A DNA stretch of 64,000 nucleotides from Thermodesulfovibrio sp. Lineage in GTDB: Bacteria > Nitrospirota > Thermodesulfovibrionia > Thermodesulfovibrionales > Thermodesulfovibrionaceae. The notes under the pieces were generated by a model that was given only the letters and a program-made list of their open reading frames with translations, ran no database searches and had not been told where the DNA came from. The position numbers were made by a program, and so were the translations under genes. Of this stretch, positions 24,681 through 33,175 are shown in pieces. The number at the start of each line of letters is the position of its first letter. Position 1 is the stretch's first letter. The stretch spans positions 1 through 64,000 of the forward strand of contig DYFF01000020.1 in the NCBI GenBank assembly GCA_020725335.1, given 5' to 3'.

Positions 24681-25568
24681 AAATTTACTAAACAAAGGAG
24701 GATGTATGTAGCATCCTCCTTTTATCAAATGGCTACCATCACAACTGTCAGAAGTATTGTATTCAGAAATGTTCTCTCTACAGGTAGCAAAGGTTAAATT
24801 GAGGGAAGCACATATATCTCGCACTTTAGTAATTATATTCTCTCTTTTCTGATGGCTTAAATAGACTGAATTACCAAATTTTTGTCCCTTCCGTAAGTAT
24901 AAATCTTCTAATTGCTTTCTCTTTTCTGGAAATATCTCTATTAATCTTTTCCAACTATCCCACCTTGGTTTGAAAGTGCTTACTGTAACATGTGTTATTC
25001 CAACAGCTTTTGCTGAAATTAAGATTTCCTCCATTCCTTCCTCATTTATCATAGGTATAATAGGGTCAAGTCTCAAACCTGTAGGGATAGATTCTTTACT
25101 TAATTTTTCAATAGCTTTTAATCTTTTAAATGGATTTGGTGCATTCGGTTCAATTTTTTTATGATGTTTAAAGGTTGTGATTGTAAATGTAACAGCAGTA
25201 AACATCTCTTTAAGCAAATCTATGTCTCGGCATACTATATCACTCTTCGTTATTATTAAAATTCTCATATCATTTTCTCTAAAAAGTTTAAGACATTCCC
25301 TTGTAAGCCTTTTTTTTGATTCTATGGGAGGATAGGGATCTGATGTATTACTCATAGAAATAATCGTTTCTGGAGGAATTCTTTTTATTTCTTTTCTTAA
25401 CTTTGCAATTAGATTGGGCTTTTCTCTGCATCTAAAAAAATCCTTTATATAAGAGGATGCATAACAATAAATACAACCGTGTGCACACCCTGTATACGGA
25501 TTAAGAGAATATTTTGGTGGACAGGTGCAGAATTCATTTTTCCATGGGTCAAATAGGCGAAGATACAT
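24675..25568 (-). CDS. radical SAM protein, SPL-like (COG1533 family)
   Basis: 297 aa. C28-x3-C32-x2-C35 (GCAHGCIYCY) is the radical SAM cluster motif, preceded by the family lead NPYTGC. SMSNTSDPYPPIE, ITKSDIVCRDIDLL and GLRLDPIIPMI are typical of the COG1533 'DNA repair photolyase' group, related to spore photoproduct lyase; most members have no proven function. It lacks the C-terminal features that would make it a true spore photoproduct lyase as far as I can see. Stop overlaps the sufB end by 6 nt. The promoter is divergent with menG and predicts a leaderless mRNA. Confidence 0.82.
   Translation of the reverse strand: MYLRLFDPWKNEFCTCPPKYSLNPYTGCAHGCIYCYASSYIKDFFRCREKPNLIAKLRKEIKRIPPETIISMSNTSDPYPPIESKKRLTRECLKLFRENDMRILIITKSDIVCRDIDLLKEMFTAVTFTITTFKHHKKIEPNAPNPFKRLKAIEKLSKESIPTGLRLDPIIPMINEEGMEEILISAKAVGITHVTVSTFKPRWDSWKRLIEIFPEKRKQLEDLYLRKGQKFGNSVYLSHQKRENIITKVRDICASLNLTFATCRENISEYNTSDSCDGSHLIKGGCYIHPPLFSKFL
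24694..24722 (+). terminator. sufCB terminator embedded in the convergent gene
   Basis: An 11-bp perfect stem, AAAGGAGGATG (24694-24704) with CATCCTCCTTT (24712-24722), 7-nt loop, short T-run. It lies 14 nt after the sufB stop but inside the last codons of the minus-strand radical SAM gene, so the same bases encode protein and end the opposite transcript. Confidence 0.75.
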
Positions 25569-25573
25569 AATTT

Positions 25574-25596
25574 ATTATGTCACAATATGATATAAT
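25574..25596. promoter_or_regulatory. divergent -10 elements for the radical SAM gene and menG
   Basis: The intergenic space is 36 bp. On the minus strand TGACATAAT places CATAAT (25579-25574) 5 nt before the ATG at 25568. On the plus strand TGATATAAT places TATAAT (25591-25596) 8 nt before the ATG at 25605. Both are extended -10 types without clear -35, and neither gene has a Shine-Dalgarno. Confidence 0.55.
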
Positions 25597-25604
25597 TCTT
25601 GGAT

Positions 25605-26276
25605 ATGAAGGAAACTCAACAAATTAAATCAATGTTTGATAAAATCGTTTTGCGATATGATTTTCTAAATAGATTGCTTTCTTTTGGACAAGATATCCTT
25701 TGGAGAAAAAAAATGGCAACAGAAGCTGTAAAAGATGAAGCTCAAATTGTTTTAGACCTTGCAGTTGGAACAGGAGATTCAGCTAAAGCACTTTTTAAAA
25801 AGGGCGTGAAAGTAATAGGTGTTGATATAAGTTTTGAAATGCTTAAGATTGCAAAGGGAAAAATTCAAAAAAACTTTAATACCTTATCTGCCTCAGCATA
25901 TGAGCTTCCTTTTAAAGATAAAACTTTTGATGCCGTTACTTGTGCATTTGGCATAAGAAATATGCATGAAACAGAAATAGCTTTGAAAGAGATTAATAGA
26001 GTAATTAGAGATAATGGGAAAATAATTATCCTTGAATTTTCTCTTCCCAAGGGCTTTCTAAGAAAACCCTATCTGCTCTATTTAAAAAAGATCGTGCCTT
26101 TTGTTGCTTCTTTTTTTTCCTCTCGTTCTGCCTATGAATACCTTGGCTCATCAATAGAGGGATTTTATAAACCAGAGGAATTCTCAGAACTTTTACAAAG
26201 TTGCGGATTTAAAAATATAAAAATTCATTCATTAAGTTTTGGTACTGTTTATCTATATGTGGGAGAGAAAATTTAA
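25605..26276 (+). CDS. menG: demethylmenaquinone methyltransferase (MenG/UbiE)
   Basis: About 223-aa SAM methyltransferase. LDLAVGTGDSAKAL (motif I), VIGVDISFEMLKIAK, then FDAVTCAFGIRNM and the family motif LEFSLPKG. The N-terminus KSMFDKIVLRYDFLNRLLSFGQDILWRKK is diagnostic of UbiE/MenG. It performs the last methylation in menaquinone synthesis. ATG 25605 is preferred to an upstream TTG (25599), because the promoter predicts a start near 25603. Confidence 0.94.
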   Translation: MKETQQIKSMFDKIVLRYDFLNRLLSFGQDILWRKKMATEAVKDEAQIVLDLAVGTGDSAKALFKKGVKVIGVDISFEMLKIAKGKIQKNFNTLSASAYELPFKDKTFDAVTCAFGIRNMHETEIALKEINRVIRDNGKIIILEFSLPKGFLRKPYLLYLKKIVPFVASFFSSRSAYEYLGSSIEGFYKPEEFSELLQSCGFKNIKIHSLSFGTVYLYVGEKI

Positions 26277-27670
26277 AGAGTATTCTTCTTATCAACCTCT
26301 TTTTTCATCTTCTCATAACATTCTGGGCACATGCCGTGAGTAAATTCTGCTTCAGTATGGTCTCTAATGTATCTCTCTAACTGCATCCAATAGCCTTCAT
26401 CATTCCTTATTTTTTTACACCATGAACAAATAGGTATAAGTCCCTTAAGTGTTTTTATGTTCTCTAAAGCCTTTTGAAGTTCTTTTATAAGTTTTTCTCT
26501 GTTTTCGTCATAAACTTTTTTATCTGTTATATCTTCTCCAGCACTAACTGTAGCCAATATTTTGCCATCTATATCTTTTAATACCGTATTATGCCAAGCA
26601 AAAATTCTTTCTGTGCCGTCTTTTCTTAAAATTTTGTTTTCAAAGTAACTTGTTATTTCAATGTGACCAGAGAGCATACTATCAAAAACTGTCTTTATGG
26701 CATTCCTCTCTTTTTCAGGTATTACCATACTAAACCAATCTTTTCCTATTAATTCTTCCTTTACATAACCTAACTTTTCTGCACCTCTTTTATTTATAAG
26801 GATAATTCTGCCTTTTCTATCTATGACAACAAAAATAAGATCAAGTACTTCTGTATAAGTATTGAGCTTTATGTAAGCATTCTTAAGATTTTCTTCACTC
26901 TCTTTTAATTTTTTCCATAGTAAATTGAAAGGATCTGTAAAGACTGTCTTAACTATAGCTTTATAAATAAAGAAAAACGATATTATCTTAAAAATGTGAC
27001 CTATAAAGTTAAAAGCACCGTATACGCTTACATATTGCGTAAAGGACAGTTCTGCTAAAATTGTAGTAACCAAGGCTAATTGTAAATATTGAAAGGTAAT
27101 CTCAGGAAAAGATTCTCTATTTCTTCTGATAAAAATTAAAGATATCACTAAAATAATACAAATAAGGTATTCACTGTAAATTTTGAAAGCCGTGAGTCCT
27201 TTACCTTCAATATAGCAGTCAGGGAAATTTTTAAAAAAGAAGATAGAAAGTAAAATTATTGCTGTAATCGCGGAATAGAAAAATAATAAAGGGTATATCC
27301 TAACTCTTCTGTTAATAAAAAAAGTAGCAAAAAGAAAGCTTAAACTCTCTAAATACCTTGCTGATATCCATAGTTGGGTGGGAAGATTTGCATCAAAACC
27401 TTTAAATATATTCATTCCCTTAAAGGCAAGTGTATGAATTAGGTCAATAATGACAATAAACAAATAGGAAATACCAAGCAGACTTATATATCCTTGCTCA
27501 ATTTTATCCCTTAAATTGAAAGCAATAATAAAAATTATAGCACCTATAATTATGCTATAGAGCTCCGAGAGAGTATGAAAGAGTAAATAACTATAAAGAG
27601 AGCTCAAGGATATAATGCCAATAGTAACTGAAAAAAGAATATAATCCTCATATTTTTGTAGAGATTTCAT
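26273..27670 (-). CDS. membrane PAS sensor (MASE3-like) without an output domain
   Basis: 465 aa. Residues 1 to about 245 are seven to eight hydrophobic helices resembling a MASE3 sensory domain (DLIHTLAFKGMNIF; LWISARYLESLSF). A PAS domain follows at about 270-390 (NKRGAEKLGYVKEELIGKDW; SAGEDITDKK). The tail has a short coiled coil and a four-cysteine motif GLIPICSWCKKIRNDEGYW..MCPECYEKM common at the end of PAS sensors. There is no kinase, GGDEF or other effector, so it must signal through a partner or be a domain-reduced sensor. Stop overlaps menG by 4 nt. Confidence 0.8.
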   Translation of the reverse strand: MKSLQKYEDYILFSVTIGIISLSSLYSYLLFHTLSELYSIIIGAIIFIIAFNLRDKIEQGYISLLGISYLFIVIIDLIHTLAFKGMNIFKGFDANLPTQLWISARYLESLSFLFATFFINRRVRIYPLLFFYSAITAIILLSIFFFKNFPDCYIEGKGLTAFKIYSEYLICIILVISLIFIRRNRESFPEITFQYLQLALVTTILAELSFTQYVSVYGAFNFIGHIFKIISFFFIYKAIVKTVFTDPFNLLWKKLKESEENLKNAYIKLNTYTEVLDLIFVVIDRKGRIILINKRGAEKLGYVKEELIGKDWFSMVIPEKERNAIKTVFDSMLSGHIEITSYFENKILRKDGTERIFAWHNTVLKDIDGKILATVSAGEDITDKKVYDENREKLIKELQKALENIKTLKGLIPICSWCKKIRNDEGYWMQLERYIRDHTEAEFTHGMCPECYEKMKKEVDKKNTL

Positions 27671-27679
27671 ATTTTTTTG

Positions 27680-27764
27680 ATTATATCAAAAATAATATTG
27701 TGATAAAATAGATTATGTTTATAACGCACTGTATTTTGGCAATAATTAGTATTCATGTTAAAAA
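27680..27764. promoter_or_regulatory. divergent promoters of the PAS sensor and lgt
   Basis: Minus strand: TGATATAAT with TATAAT at 27685-27680, 9 nt before the sensor ATG. Plus strand: TTGGCA (27736-27741), 17-bp spacer, TAAAAA (27759-27764) preceded by TGT, giving a start near 27771 and a leader of about 9 nt for lgt. Neither leader holds a Shine-Dalgarno. Confidence 0.5.
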
Positions 27765-27779
27765 TAAAGGTATTAGCAC

Positions 27780-28553
27780 ATGCTTCCATATCCTAACATA
27801 AATCCTGAGATTATAAAAATAGGTCCTCTTTCTGTACGCTGGTATGGATTGATGTATCTTATCGGGTTTATTGCCTCTTATTTAATAGTAAAAGGAGAAA
27901 TAAAAAGAAGAGGGTTAAGGGTTGAGAAGGATTTCCTTGAAAATCTGTATTTTTATCTGATTTTAGGCCTTCTTATAGGTGCTCGCGTTGGGTATGTGAT
28001 ATTTTATAATTTACCTTATTACATAAACCATCCCCTTGAAGTCTTTGCAATATGGCAGGGTGGAATGTCTTTCCACGGCGGACTTATAGGAGTAATATTA
28101 GCAGCATTTATATTCACAAAAACAAAAAAATTTGACTTCTTTACACTCACAGACATGCTTGTTATTACAGCTCCTATCGGTATTGGACTTGGTAGAATTG
28201 GTAATTTCATTAATGGTGAACTTTATGGAAGAATAACAGATGTTCCCTGGGCAATGGTTTTTCCAGAAGCTGGTCATTTACCCCGGCATCCAAGCCAGCT
28301 TTATGAAGCTGCTCTTGAGGGAGTTTTACTCTTCGTAATATTGTGGTTTTTGAAAGATAAATTTAACCGTTCAGGAATAATTTCATCCTTATTTTTAATT
28401 CTATACGGAATCTTCCGTTTCTTTGTTGAATTTTTCCGTGAACCAGACCCTCAAATTGGTTATATTCTGGGGATATTTACAATGGGACAAATTTTATGCG
28501 CTCTAATGATATTAATTGGGTTGAACTTATTTTTCTATAGGAGCAGGAAATAA
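27780..28553 (+). CDS. lgt: prolipoprotein diacylglyceryl transferase
   Basis: 257-aa inner-membrane enzyme with seven hydrophobic segments that attaches diacylglycerol to the lipobox cysteine of prolipoproteins. Signature: GLGRIGNFINGELYGRITDVPWAMVFP (about 138-164), RHPSQLYEA, and WYGLMYLIGF near the N-terminus. Overlaps the SspB-like gene by 1 nt. It serves lipoproteins such as the efflux and ZnuA-like proteins of this window. Confidence 0.96.
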   Translation: MLPYPNINPEIIKIGPLSVRWYGLMYLIGFIASYLIVKGEIKRRGLRVEKDFLENLYFYLILGLLIGARVGYVIFYNLPYYINHPLEVFAIWQGGMSFHGGLIGVILAAFIFTKTKKFDFFTLTDMLVITAPIGIGLGRIGNFINGELYGRITDVPWAMVFPEAGHLPRHPSQLYEAALEGVLLFVILWFLKDKFNRSGIISSLFLILYGIFRFFVEFFREPDPQIGYILGIFTMGQILCALMILIGLNLFFYRSRK

Positions 28554-28981
28554 TGGAACTTTCCGATGATTTAATTAAAAGGCTTAATGACCTGAAAAAG
28601 TATACATTTTTTGAAATACTCGAGCTTGCTGGCAGAGTTTTTATAATTGTTGACTATGATGAGAGTGTTGTAATAGGAAAAAGAGGCTTTCTTCCGGAAG
28701 AAAAAGAAAGAGGACTTGTTCTGGTTTTTAATAGTAAAATGAAATTTAGTTGGGATGATGATGTAATCTCAGCCACCCTTGTTTTTGGAAATTCACCAGA
28801 AAAATGTTACATACCTGTCAATGCAGTCGCAGGAGTTTTTTCGCCTGATTTGAGGATTCAACTTGCAGTGCCTGCATTTAAAACATTTAAACAAAATAAC
28901 GAAGACTTATCGACTCCGTCTCAGAAGGAAGAGGGTGAAGGTAAAATTATAGATTTAAAAAAATTGAGGAAGCAAAAATGA
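28553..28981 (+). CDS. SspB-like ClpXP adaptor family protein
   Basis: 142 aa. The segment ERGLVLVFNSKMKFSWDDDVISATLVFGNSPEKCYIPVNAVAGVFSPD matches the SspB fold and resembles alphaproteobacterial-type SspB, which delivers ssrA-tagged peptides to ClpXP. The C-terminal tail ends in a basic GKIIDLKKLRKQK, in the position of the ClpX-binding tail of SspB. Assignment rests on this pattern only. GGAG lies close before the ATG. Coupled to lgt and to the next gene (4-nt overlap). Confidence 0.7.
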   Translation: MELSDDLIKRLNDLKKYTFFEILELAGRVFIIVDYDESVVIGKRGFLPEEKERGLVLVFNSKMKFSWDDDVISATLVFGNSPEKCYIPVNAVAGVFSPDLRIQLAVPAFKTFKQNNEDLSTPSQKEEGEGKIIDLKKLRKQK

Positions 28982-29313
28982 GTATGGAAAAACACCTGAA
29001 AGAATTGCTAATTCACCAATTAAAACAAAGGCTTAACAAAATCAAACAAGATTTAGAACCTCTTTCTGAAGCTCCCCCTGATTTAAAAATTATGAGCTAT
29101 GGAATGGTCATTGGATATATTGACATAATTACAGAAAAGGAAATTAAGCCAGATAGGATAGCTCAATGGAAAAAACTAATCTCTCAAGGGAATAAATTAA
29201 CAATTATTATTCCTAAGGAAGAAAAGCTCAAAATTACAGAAACTCTTTGGAAAGAAGGTATAGCTGAGAAGGTAAGCATAGGTGTTTATGAGATAAATTT
29301 ATTTCTGCCGTGA
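28978..29313 (+). CDS. hypothetical protein
   Basis: 111 aa, not recognised. An amphipathic N-terminal helix (KELLIHQLKQRLNKIKQDLEPL) is followed by an alternating strand-helix pattern. Start overlaps the SspB-like stop (ATGA), so it belongs to the lgt transcript. Its 3' end overlaps phoU by 15 nt in the opposite direction. Confidence 0.6.
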   Translation: MSMEKHLKELLIHQLKQRLNKIKQDLEPLSEAPPDLKIMSYGMVIGYIDIITEKEIKPDRIAQWKKLISQGNKLTIIIPKEEKLKITETLWKEGIAEKVSIGVYEINLFLP

Positions 29314-30003
29314 CATAAAGTCTTCTAAACAAAGTTTTTGCACTTCCTCTGTTACAAAAGTTCCTCTGAGCATCTTCCCTTCCACCATGTAAATAACCAT
29401 TTCTGCTATATTTGTTGCATGGTCAGATATTCTTTCAAGATATTTAGCAACAAACATTCTCTTTAAAGCAAGCGGAATTATTTCAGGATTTTTTACCATT
29501 AAACTGAATAATTCATTATGATTATTTTGAAGGAGTTCATCTACTTGATCATCTCTCTTAATTACTTCATAACATAAATCAACATCCTCTTTCACAAAAG
29601 CATTAATAGCATCTTCAACCATACTCTCGGTAATTTCAGCCATTTTGGGAATGTTTACAAAAGGCTTAAGAAATGGCTCTTGATTGAGTTCCATTGCTCT
29701 TTCTGCTATATTTACTGCAAAGTCACCCATTCTTTCAAGATCTGTGCTTATCTTCATTGCAGTTGTAATAAATCTTAAATCTTTTGCCATAGGTTGTCTA
29801 AGCGCTATTAATCTTATACATTCCTCATTTATGTCAACTTCAAGTCCATTAATGATACTATCTCTTGAAACAACTTGTTTAGCAACCTCGTTATCTCTTT
29901 CTATTAATGCTTTAACTGCTTTTCTTATTCCTTCTTCTACAAGACAACCGAGTATAAGGATTTTTTCCTTTAATTTTCTTAATTCATCATCTAAAATACC
30001 CAT
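29299..30003 (-). CDS. phoU: phosphate transport regulator PhoU
   Basis: 234 aa. Two PhoU repeats: ALIERDNEVAKQVVSRDSIINGLEVDINEECIRLIALRQPMAKDLRFI then TDLERMGDFAVNIAERA, and in the second half VIKRDDQVDEL..ERISDHATNIAEMVIYM. These E/D-x3-D metal motifs are intact. PhoU links Pst transport to PhoR/PhoB signalling and represses the regulon when phosphate is ample. ATG 30003 is preferred over an upstream in-frame ATG (30060) because GAGGAGG lies just before it and the protein then starts at the family position. Last gene of the pst operon. Confidence 0.94.
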   Translation of the reverse strand: MGILDDELRKLKEKILILGCLVEEGIRKAVKALIERDNEVAKQVVSRDSIINGLEVDINEECIRLIALRQPMAKDLRFITTAMKISTDLERMGDFAVNIAERAMELNQEPFLKPFVNIPKMAEITESMVEDAINAFVKEDVDLCYEVIKRDDQVDELLQNNHNELFSLMVKNPEIIPLALKRMFVAKYLERISDHATNIAEMVIYMVEGKMLRGTFVTEEVQKLCLEDFMSRQK

Positions 30004-30102
30004 CCCTGCCTCCTCAAGGTTCTTTAGCTTATTATACAGCTTAGCAGTTTCTATAAACAAGCTTGATGATTATTAAAAATTATTGCTTTCTCATAAAAAA
30101 GT

Positions 30103-30480
30103 TTAATTTAAATGATAATAATTTTGCTCAACATATCGAGCAATTATTGGAAATCTATGGGATTTAAGTTTGTACAACATTTTCTTAGCCTCATTATTAT
30201 TTATATTTCTCAAGGCTTTTGCTATTTCCATCAATATAACTGGATCTTCTTCTTCCTCTATCATAATTGAAAATTCATTAATTGCTTTTTTAAATTTTTT
30301 TAAACCTATAATAAAAATTATAAGTCTTCTGATTTCTTTAACAGGATGTTTAAGCGATAATATTAGTTTATCCTCATAACTCAGAGAGTTAAAATTCCTT
30401 AAATCATATTTACAGTAGCGACAAATAATTATTCTGTCTGATATGGATTTCCAACAGTTGGGGCAAAAAAAATGAATCAT
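30103..30480 (-). CDS. small zinc-ribbon/HEAT-like protein in the pst operon
   Basis: 125 aa. The N-terminus has two CxxC knuckles (FFCPNCWKSI..IICRYCKYDL), a zinc ribbon. The rest is alpha-helical with HEAT-like repeats (KHPVKEIRRLIIFIIGLKKFKKAINEF; EEDPVILMEIAKALRNIN). Start taken as ATG 30480, one base after the pstB stop; an in-frame TTG upstream lies inside pstB. Not recognised as a known Pho component. Position between pstB and phoU suggests a role in, or co-regulation with, phosphate signalling. Confidence 0.7.
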   Translation of the reverse strand: MIHFFCPNCWKSISDRIIICRYCKYDLRNFNSLSYEDKLILSLKHPVKEIRRLIIFIIGLKKFKKAINEFSIMIEEEEDPVILMEIAKALRNINNNEAKKMLYKLKSHRFPIIARYVEQNYYHLN

Positions 30481-30481
30481 T

Positions 30482-31345
30482 TTAGCCAAATCTACCGGTT
30501 ATATAGTCTTCTGTAAGTTTTTGTGAAGGAACAGTAAATATCTTTTTGGTTCTATCAAATTCAATTAATTCACCCAGATACATAAAGCCTGTATAATCAG
30601 AAACTCTCGCTGCCTGCTGCATATTATGAGTAACAATTATAATAGTTAGCTTTTCTTTGAGTTTAATTATTAACTCCTCAATCTTTGAAGTTGATATAGG
30701 GTCAAGCGCGCTTGTTGGTTCATCAAATAAGACTATATCTGGTTCAATTGCAATTGCTCTTGCAATACAAAGTCTCTGCTGCTGACCTCCTGAAAGAGAA
30801 TAGGCATTAGCATCAAGTCTGTCTTTAACTTCATCCCAAAGAGCAGCAGAGTTAAGTGCCCATTCTACTCTTTCGTTGATTAAATTTTTGTCTCTTACAC
30901 CGTTTACTCTTAAGCCATATGCTACATTTTCAAAAATTGACTTTGGAAAAGGATTAGGTCTCTGAAACACCATGCCTATCCTTCGTCTAAGGTCAAGAAG
31001 ATCTATGTGCGGACTTGCTATGTTAATTCCATCTGGATGAAAAATTATAGCTCCTTCATATCTTGAACCTGGATAAAGGTCGTGCATTCTGTTAAAACAT
31101 CTAAGAAGAGTGGTTTTCCCACAGCCACTTGGACCTATAAGAGCTGTAATTTTTTTAGTTGGTATGTTTAGATTAATATTTTTTAGAGCTCTAAAATCTC
31201 CATAGGAAAAGTTTAAATCCTTTACTTCAAGTTTAATCTCTCCTTCAGGTTTTTGCATTGCTCTTGTTTTCTCCTCCGCTGAAACTCTGTCTGAAGCTCC
31301 TAAAAAAAGATTTTTAATGCTGTCTATCATGGTTCCGATTACCAT
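30482..31345 (-). CDS. pstB: phosphate ABC transporter ATPase PstB
   Basis: 287 aa, with an unusual N-terminal extension of about 35 residues before the core ([20 protein letters not shown]). Walker [33 protein letters not shown], signature [15 protein letters not shown], Walker [17 protein letters not shown], and [15 protein letters not shown] with the PstB-type Met-Gln-Gln. AAGGAGA precedes the ATG. Overlaps pstA by 7 nt. Confidence 0.97.
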   Translation of the reverse strand: MVIGTMIDSIKNLFLGASDRVSAEEKTRAMQKPEGEIKLEVKDLNFSYGDFRALKNINLNIPTKKITALIGPSGCGKTTLLRCFNRMHDLYPGSRYEGAIIFHPDGINIASPHIDLLDLRRRIGMVFQRPNPFPKSIFENVAYGLRVNGVRDKNLINERVEWALNSAALWDEVKDRLDANAYSLSGGQQQRLCIARAIAIEPDIVLFDEPTSALDPISTSKIEELIIKLKEKLTIIIVTHNMQQAARVSDYTGFMYLGELIEFDRTKKIFTVPSQKLTEDYITGRFG

Positions 31346-32259
31346 ATATACTTTCTCCTTACTTTTTGCCTAAAGTAGTAAGCTAATGCATTCATTAAAA
31401 CTGTCAAAATAAGTAAAACAAAACCCGCAGCAGCAGCATTTATCTGAAAGGCTGCCTGAGGCCTTGAAACCCAGTTAAATATCTGTATAGGTAATACTGT
31501 AAAGGGAGACATGAGAACTTCCCAGATTTTATCAGGTGCAATAAAGGGAAATTCTGAGGTAAATGGCGAAGGAGGTAAAAAAGCTATAAATGTTAGTGCG
31601 CCTATTGTTACAAGAGGTGCTGTTTCTCCAATTGCACGGGATGCAGCAATTATGAGGCCTGTAAGGATTCCTCCCAATGAATATGGTAATATATGGTCTC
31701 TAACAGTATCCCACTTTGTAGCACCTACTGCATAAGCTCCCTCTCTTATATCACGAGGAATTCTTCGAATTGCCTCTCTCGTATTAACAACAATTACTGG
31801 CAACATTAGAATACTTAGAGTAAGTCCAGCAGTTAGTATGCTTTCTCCAAATTTAAATCTATATACAAAAATACCTAAGGCTAAAAGTCCATATATAATT
31901 GCTGGCACTGCTGCAAGGTTGTTTATATTAAGTTCTATTATTGTCTCAATTTTACCAAAGATTCCTCTTTTTGTTGCGTATTCCTCAAGATAAATTCCTG
32001 CAGGTATACCTATTAGTAATGACCAAAATATAGCCCCTGCCATTACAAGAAGAGTGCCTATCCAACCAGAGAGTATTCCAGCCTGGCTTGGAAATCTTGA
32101 AGGATAGGATGTGTAAAATGAAGGATCTTTTATTTTTTCAAATCCATCAATAAATACATCAATTATTAGAGTAAGCATAAAAGAAATAACAATCAAAAAA
32201 GCTAAAAAACCTAAAATTGGAAATAGAATATCTGACCTCGAATTAAGCTTTTTGTTCAT
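31339..32259 (-). CDS. pstA: phosphate ABC transporter permease PstA
   Basis: 306-aa inner membrane permease with six main hydrophobic segments and the EAA-type loop ([31 protein letters not shown]). [22 protein letters not shown] is the PstA/PstC family motif. Forms the channel with PstC. Starts 3 nt after the pstC stop. Confidence 0.95.
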   Translation of the reverse strand: MNKKLNSRSDILFPILGFLAFLIVISFMLTLIIDVFIDGFEKIKDPSFYTSYPSRFPSQAGILSGWIGTLLVMAGAIFWSLLIGIPAGIYLEEYATKRGIFGKIETIIELNINNLAAVPAIIYGLLALGIFVYRFKFGESILTAGLTLSILMLPVIVVNTREAIRRIPRDIREGAYAVGATKWDTVRDHILPYSLGGILTGLIIAASRAIGETAPLVTIGALTFIAFLPPSPFTSEFPFIAPDKIWEVLMSPFTVLPIQIFNWVSRPQAAFQINAAAAGFVLLILTVLMNALAYYFRQKVRRKYIW

Positions 32260-32262
32260 ACT

Positions 32263-33156
32263 TTAATATACCTCTCTTATTCTTGACCGTAGCCAAAGAG
32301 CAATAGAGTTAAAAACAAAGGCTATTACAAACAATGCAAGACCTACAGCAAAAATTGATAAATATTCAATTGAACCAAATGGTAGATCTCCCAACGCAAC
32401 CTGAACTATGTATCCTGTCATTGTTTGTATAGGTTCTCTCGGATCCAAAGTCAAGTTAGGATACATTCCTGCTGCAATTGCCACAACCATTGTTTCTCCA
32501 ATAGCACGAGATGCACCAAGGATGAAGCCAGCTACAATTCCAGATACTGCCGCAGGTATGACTATTGTTACCGCAGTCCTTAATTTTGTCGCACCAAGTG
32601 CATATGAAGCCTCCCTTATTCTTTGGGGTACTCCCTTCATTGCATCTTCAGCCATAGAAGCTGTATAGGGAAGTATCATAAAACCCAGAACAATCCCGGG
32701 TGCAAGTGAATTGAAGGCTTCCAAATCCGGCACTATCTTTTGAAGAATAGGAGTAACAAACAAAAGAGTAAAATAACCGTAAACAACCGTAGGAATAGCC
32801 TCTAAAAATTCAATTATTGGCTTTGCTATTTCTTTAACTCTTACTGAAGCATATTCGCTTAAGTAGATTGCTATTAGTAATCCTAAAGGAATTGATACAG
32901 CTACAGCTATCGCAGCTATCATGAATGTACCAGCAACAAGTGGCCATATCCCAAACTTTTTTGTAGCAAAAACAGGAGTCCATTCCTTTTCAGTCAGAAA
33001 TTCTTTTATAGAAACTTCTTTAAAAAATTCAATAGAGTCCGAAAGTAAAACATAAACTATTCCAATAGTGATAAAGATAGTAATAAAGCCGGCGGTGAAG
33101 AACACCGCCAGCATTAGTTTGTCTAAAAATTTTTTATGGGCTACGCTTGAAAACAA
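32263..33156 (-). CDS. pstC: phosphate ABC transporter permease PstC
   Basis: 297-aa permease. N-terminal helix then a periplasmic loop (LSDSIEFFKEVSIKEFLTEKEWTP) typical of PstC. The EAA loop is EDAMKGVPQRIREASYALGATKLRTAVTIVIP, followed by [21 protein letters not shown]. Immediately follows pstS (19 nt). Confidence 0.95.
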   Translation of the reverse strand: MFSSVAHKKFLDKLMLAVFFTAGFITIFITIGIVYVLLSDSIEFFKEVSIKEFLTEKEWTPVFATKKFGIWPLVAGTFMIAAIAVAVSIPLGLLIAIYLSEYASVRVKEIAKPIIEFLEAIPTVVYGYFTLLFVTPILQKIVPDLEAFNSLAPGIVLGFMILPYTASMAEDAMKGVPQRIREASYALGATKLRTAVTIVIPAAVSGIVAGFILGASRAIGETMVVAIAAGMYPNLTLDPREPIQTMTGYIVQVALGDLPFGSIEYLSIFAVGLALFVIAFVFNSIALWLRSRIREVY

Positions 33157-33175
33157 ATCTAATTTATCCTATTAA

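Noticed and set aside
24675-25568. Spore photoproduct lyase
   Set aside because: It has the radical SAM motif and family resemblance but no clear SPL-specific C-terminal features, so I keep the general COG1533 call.
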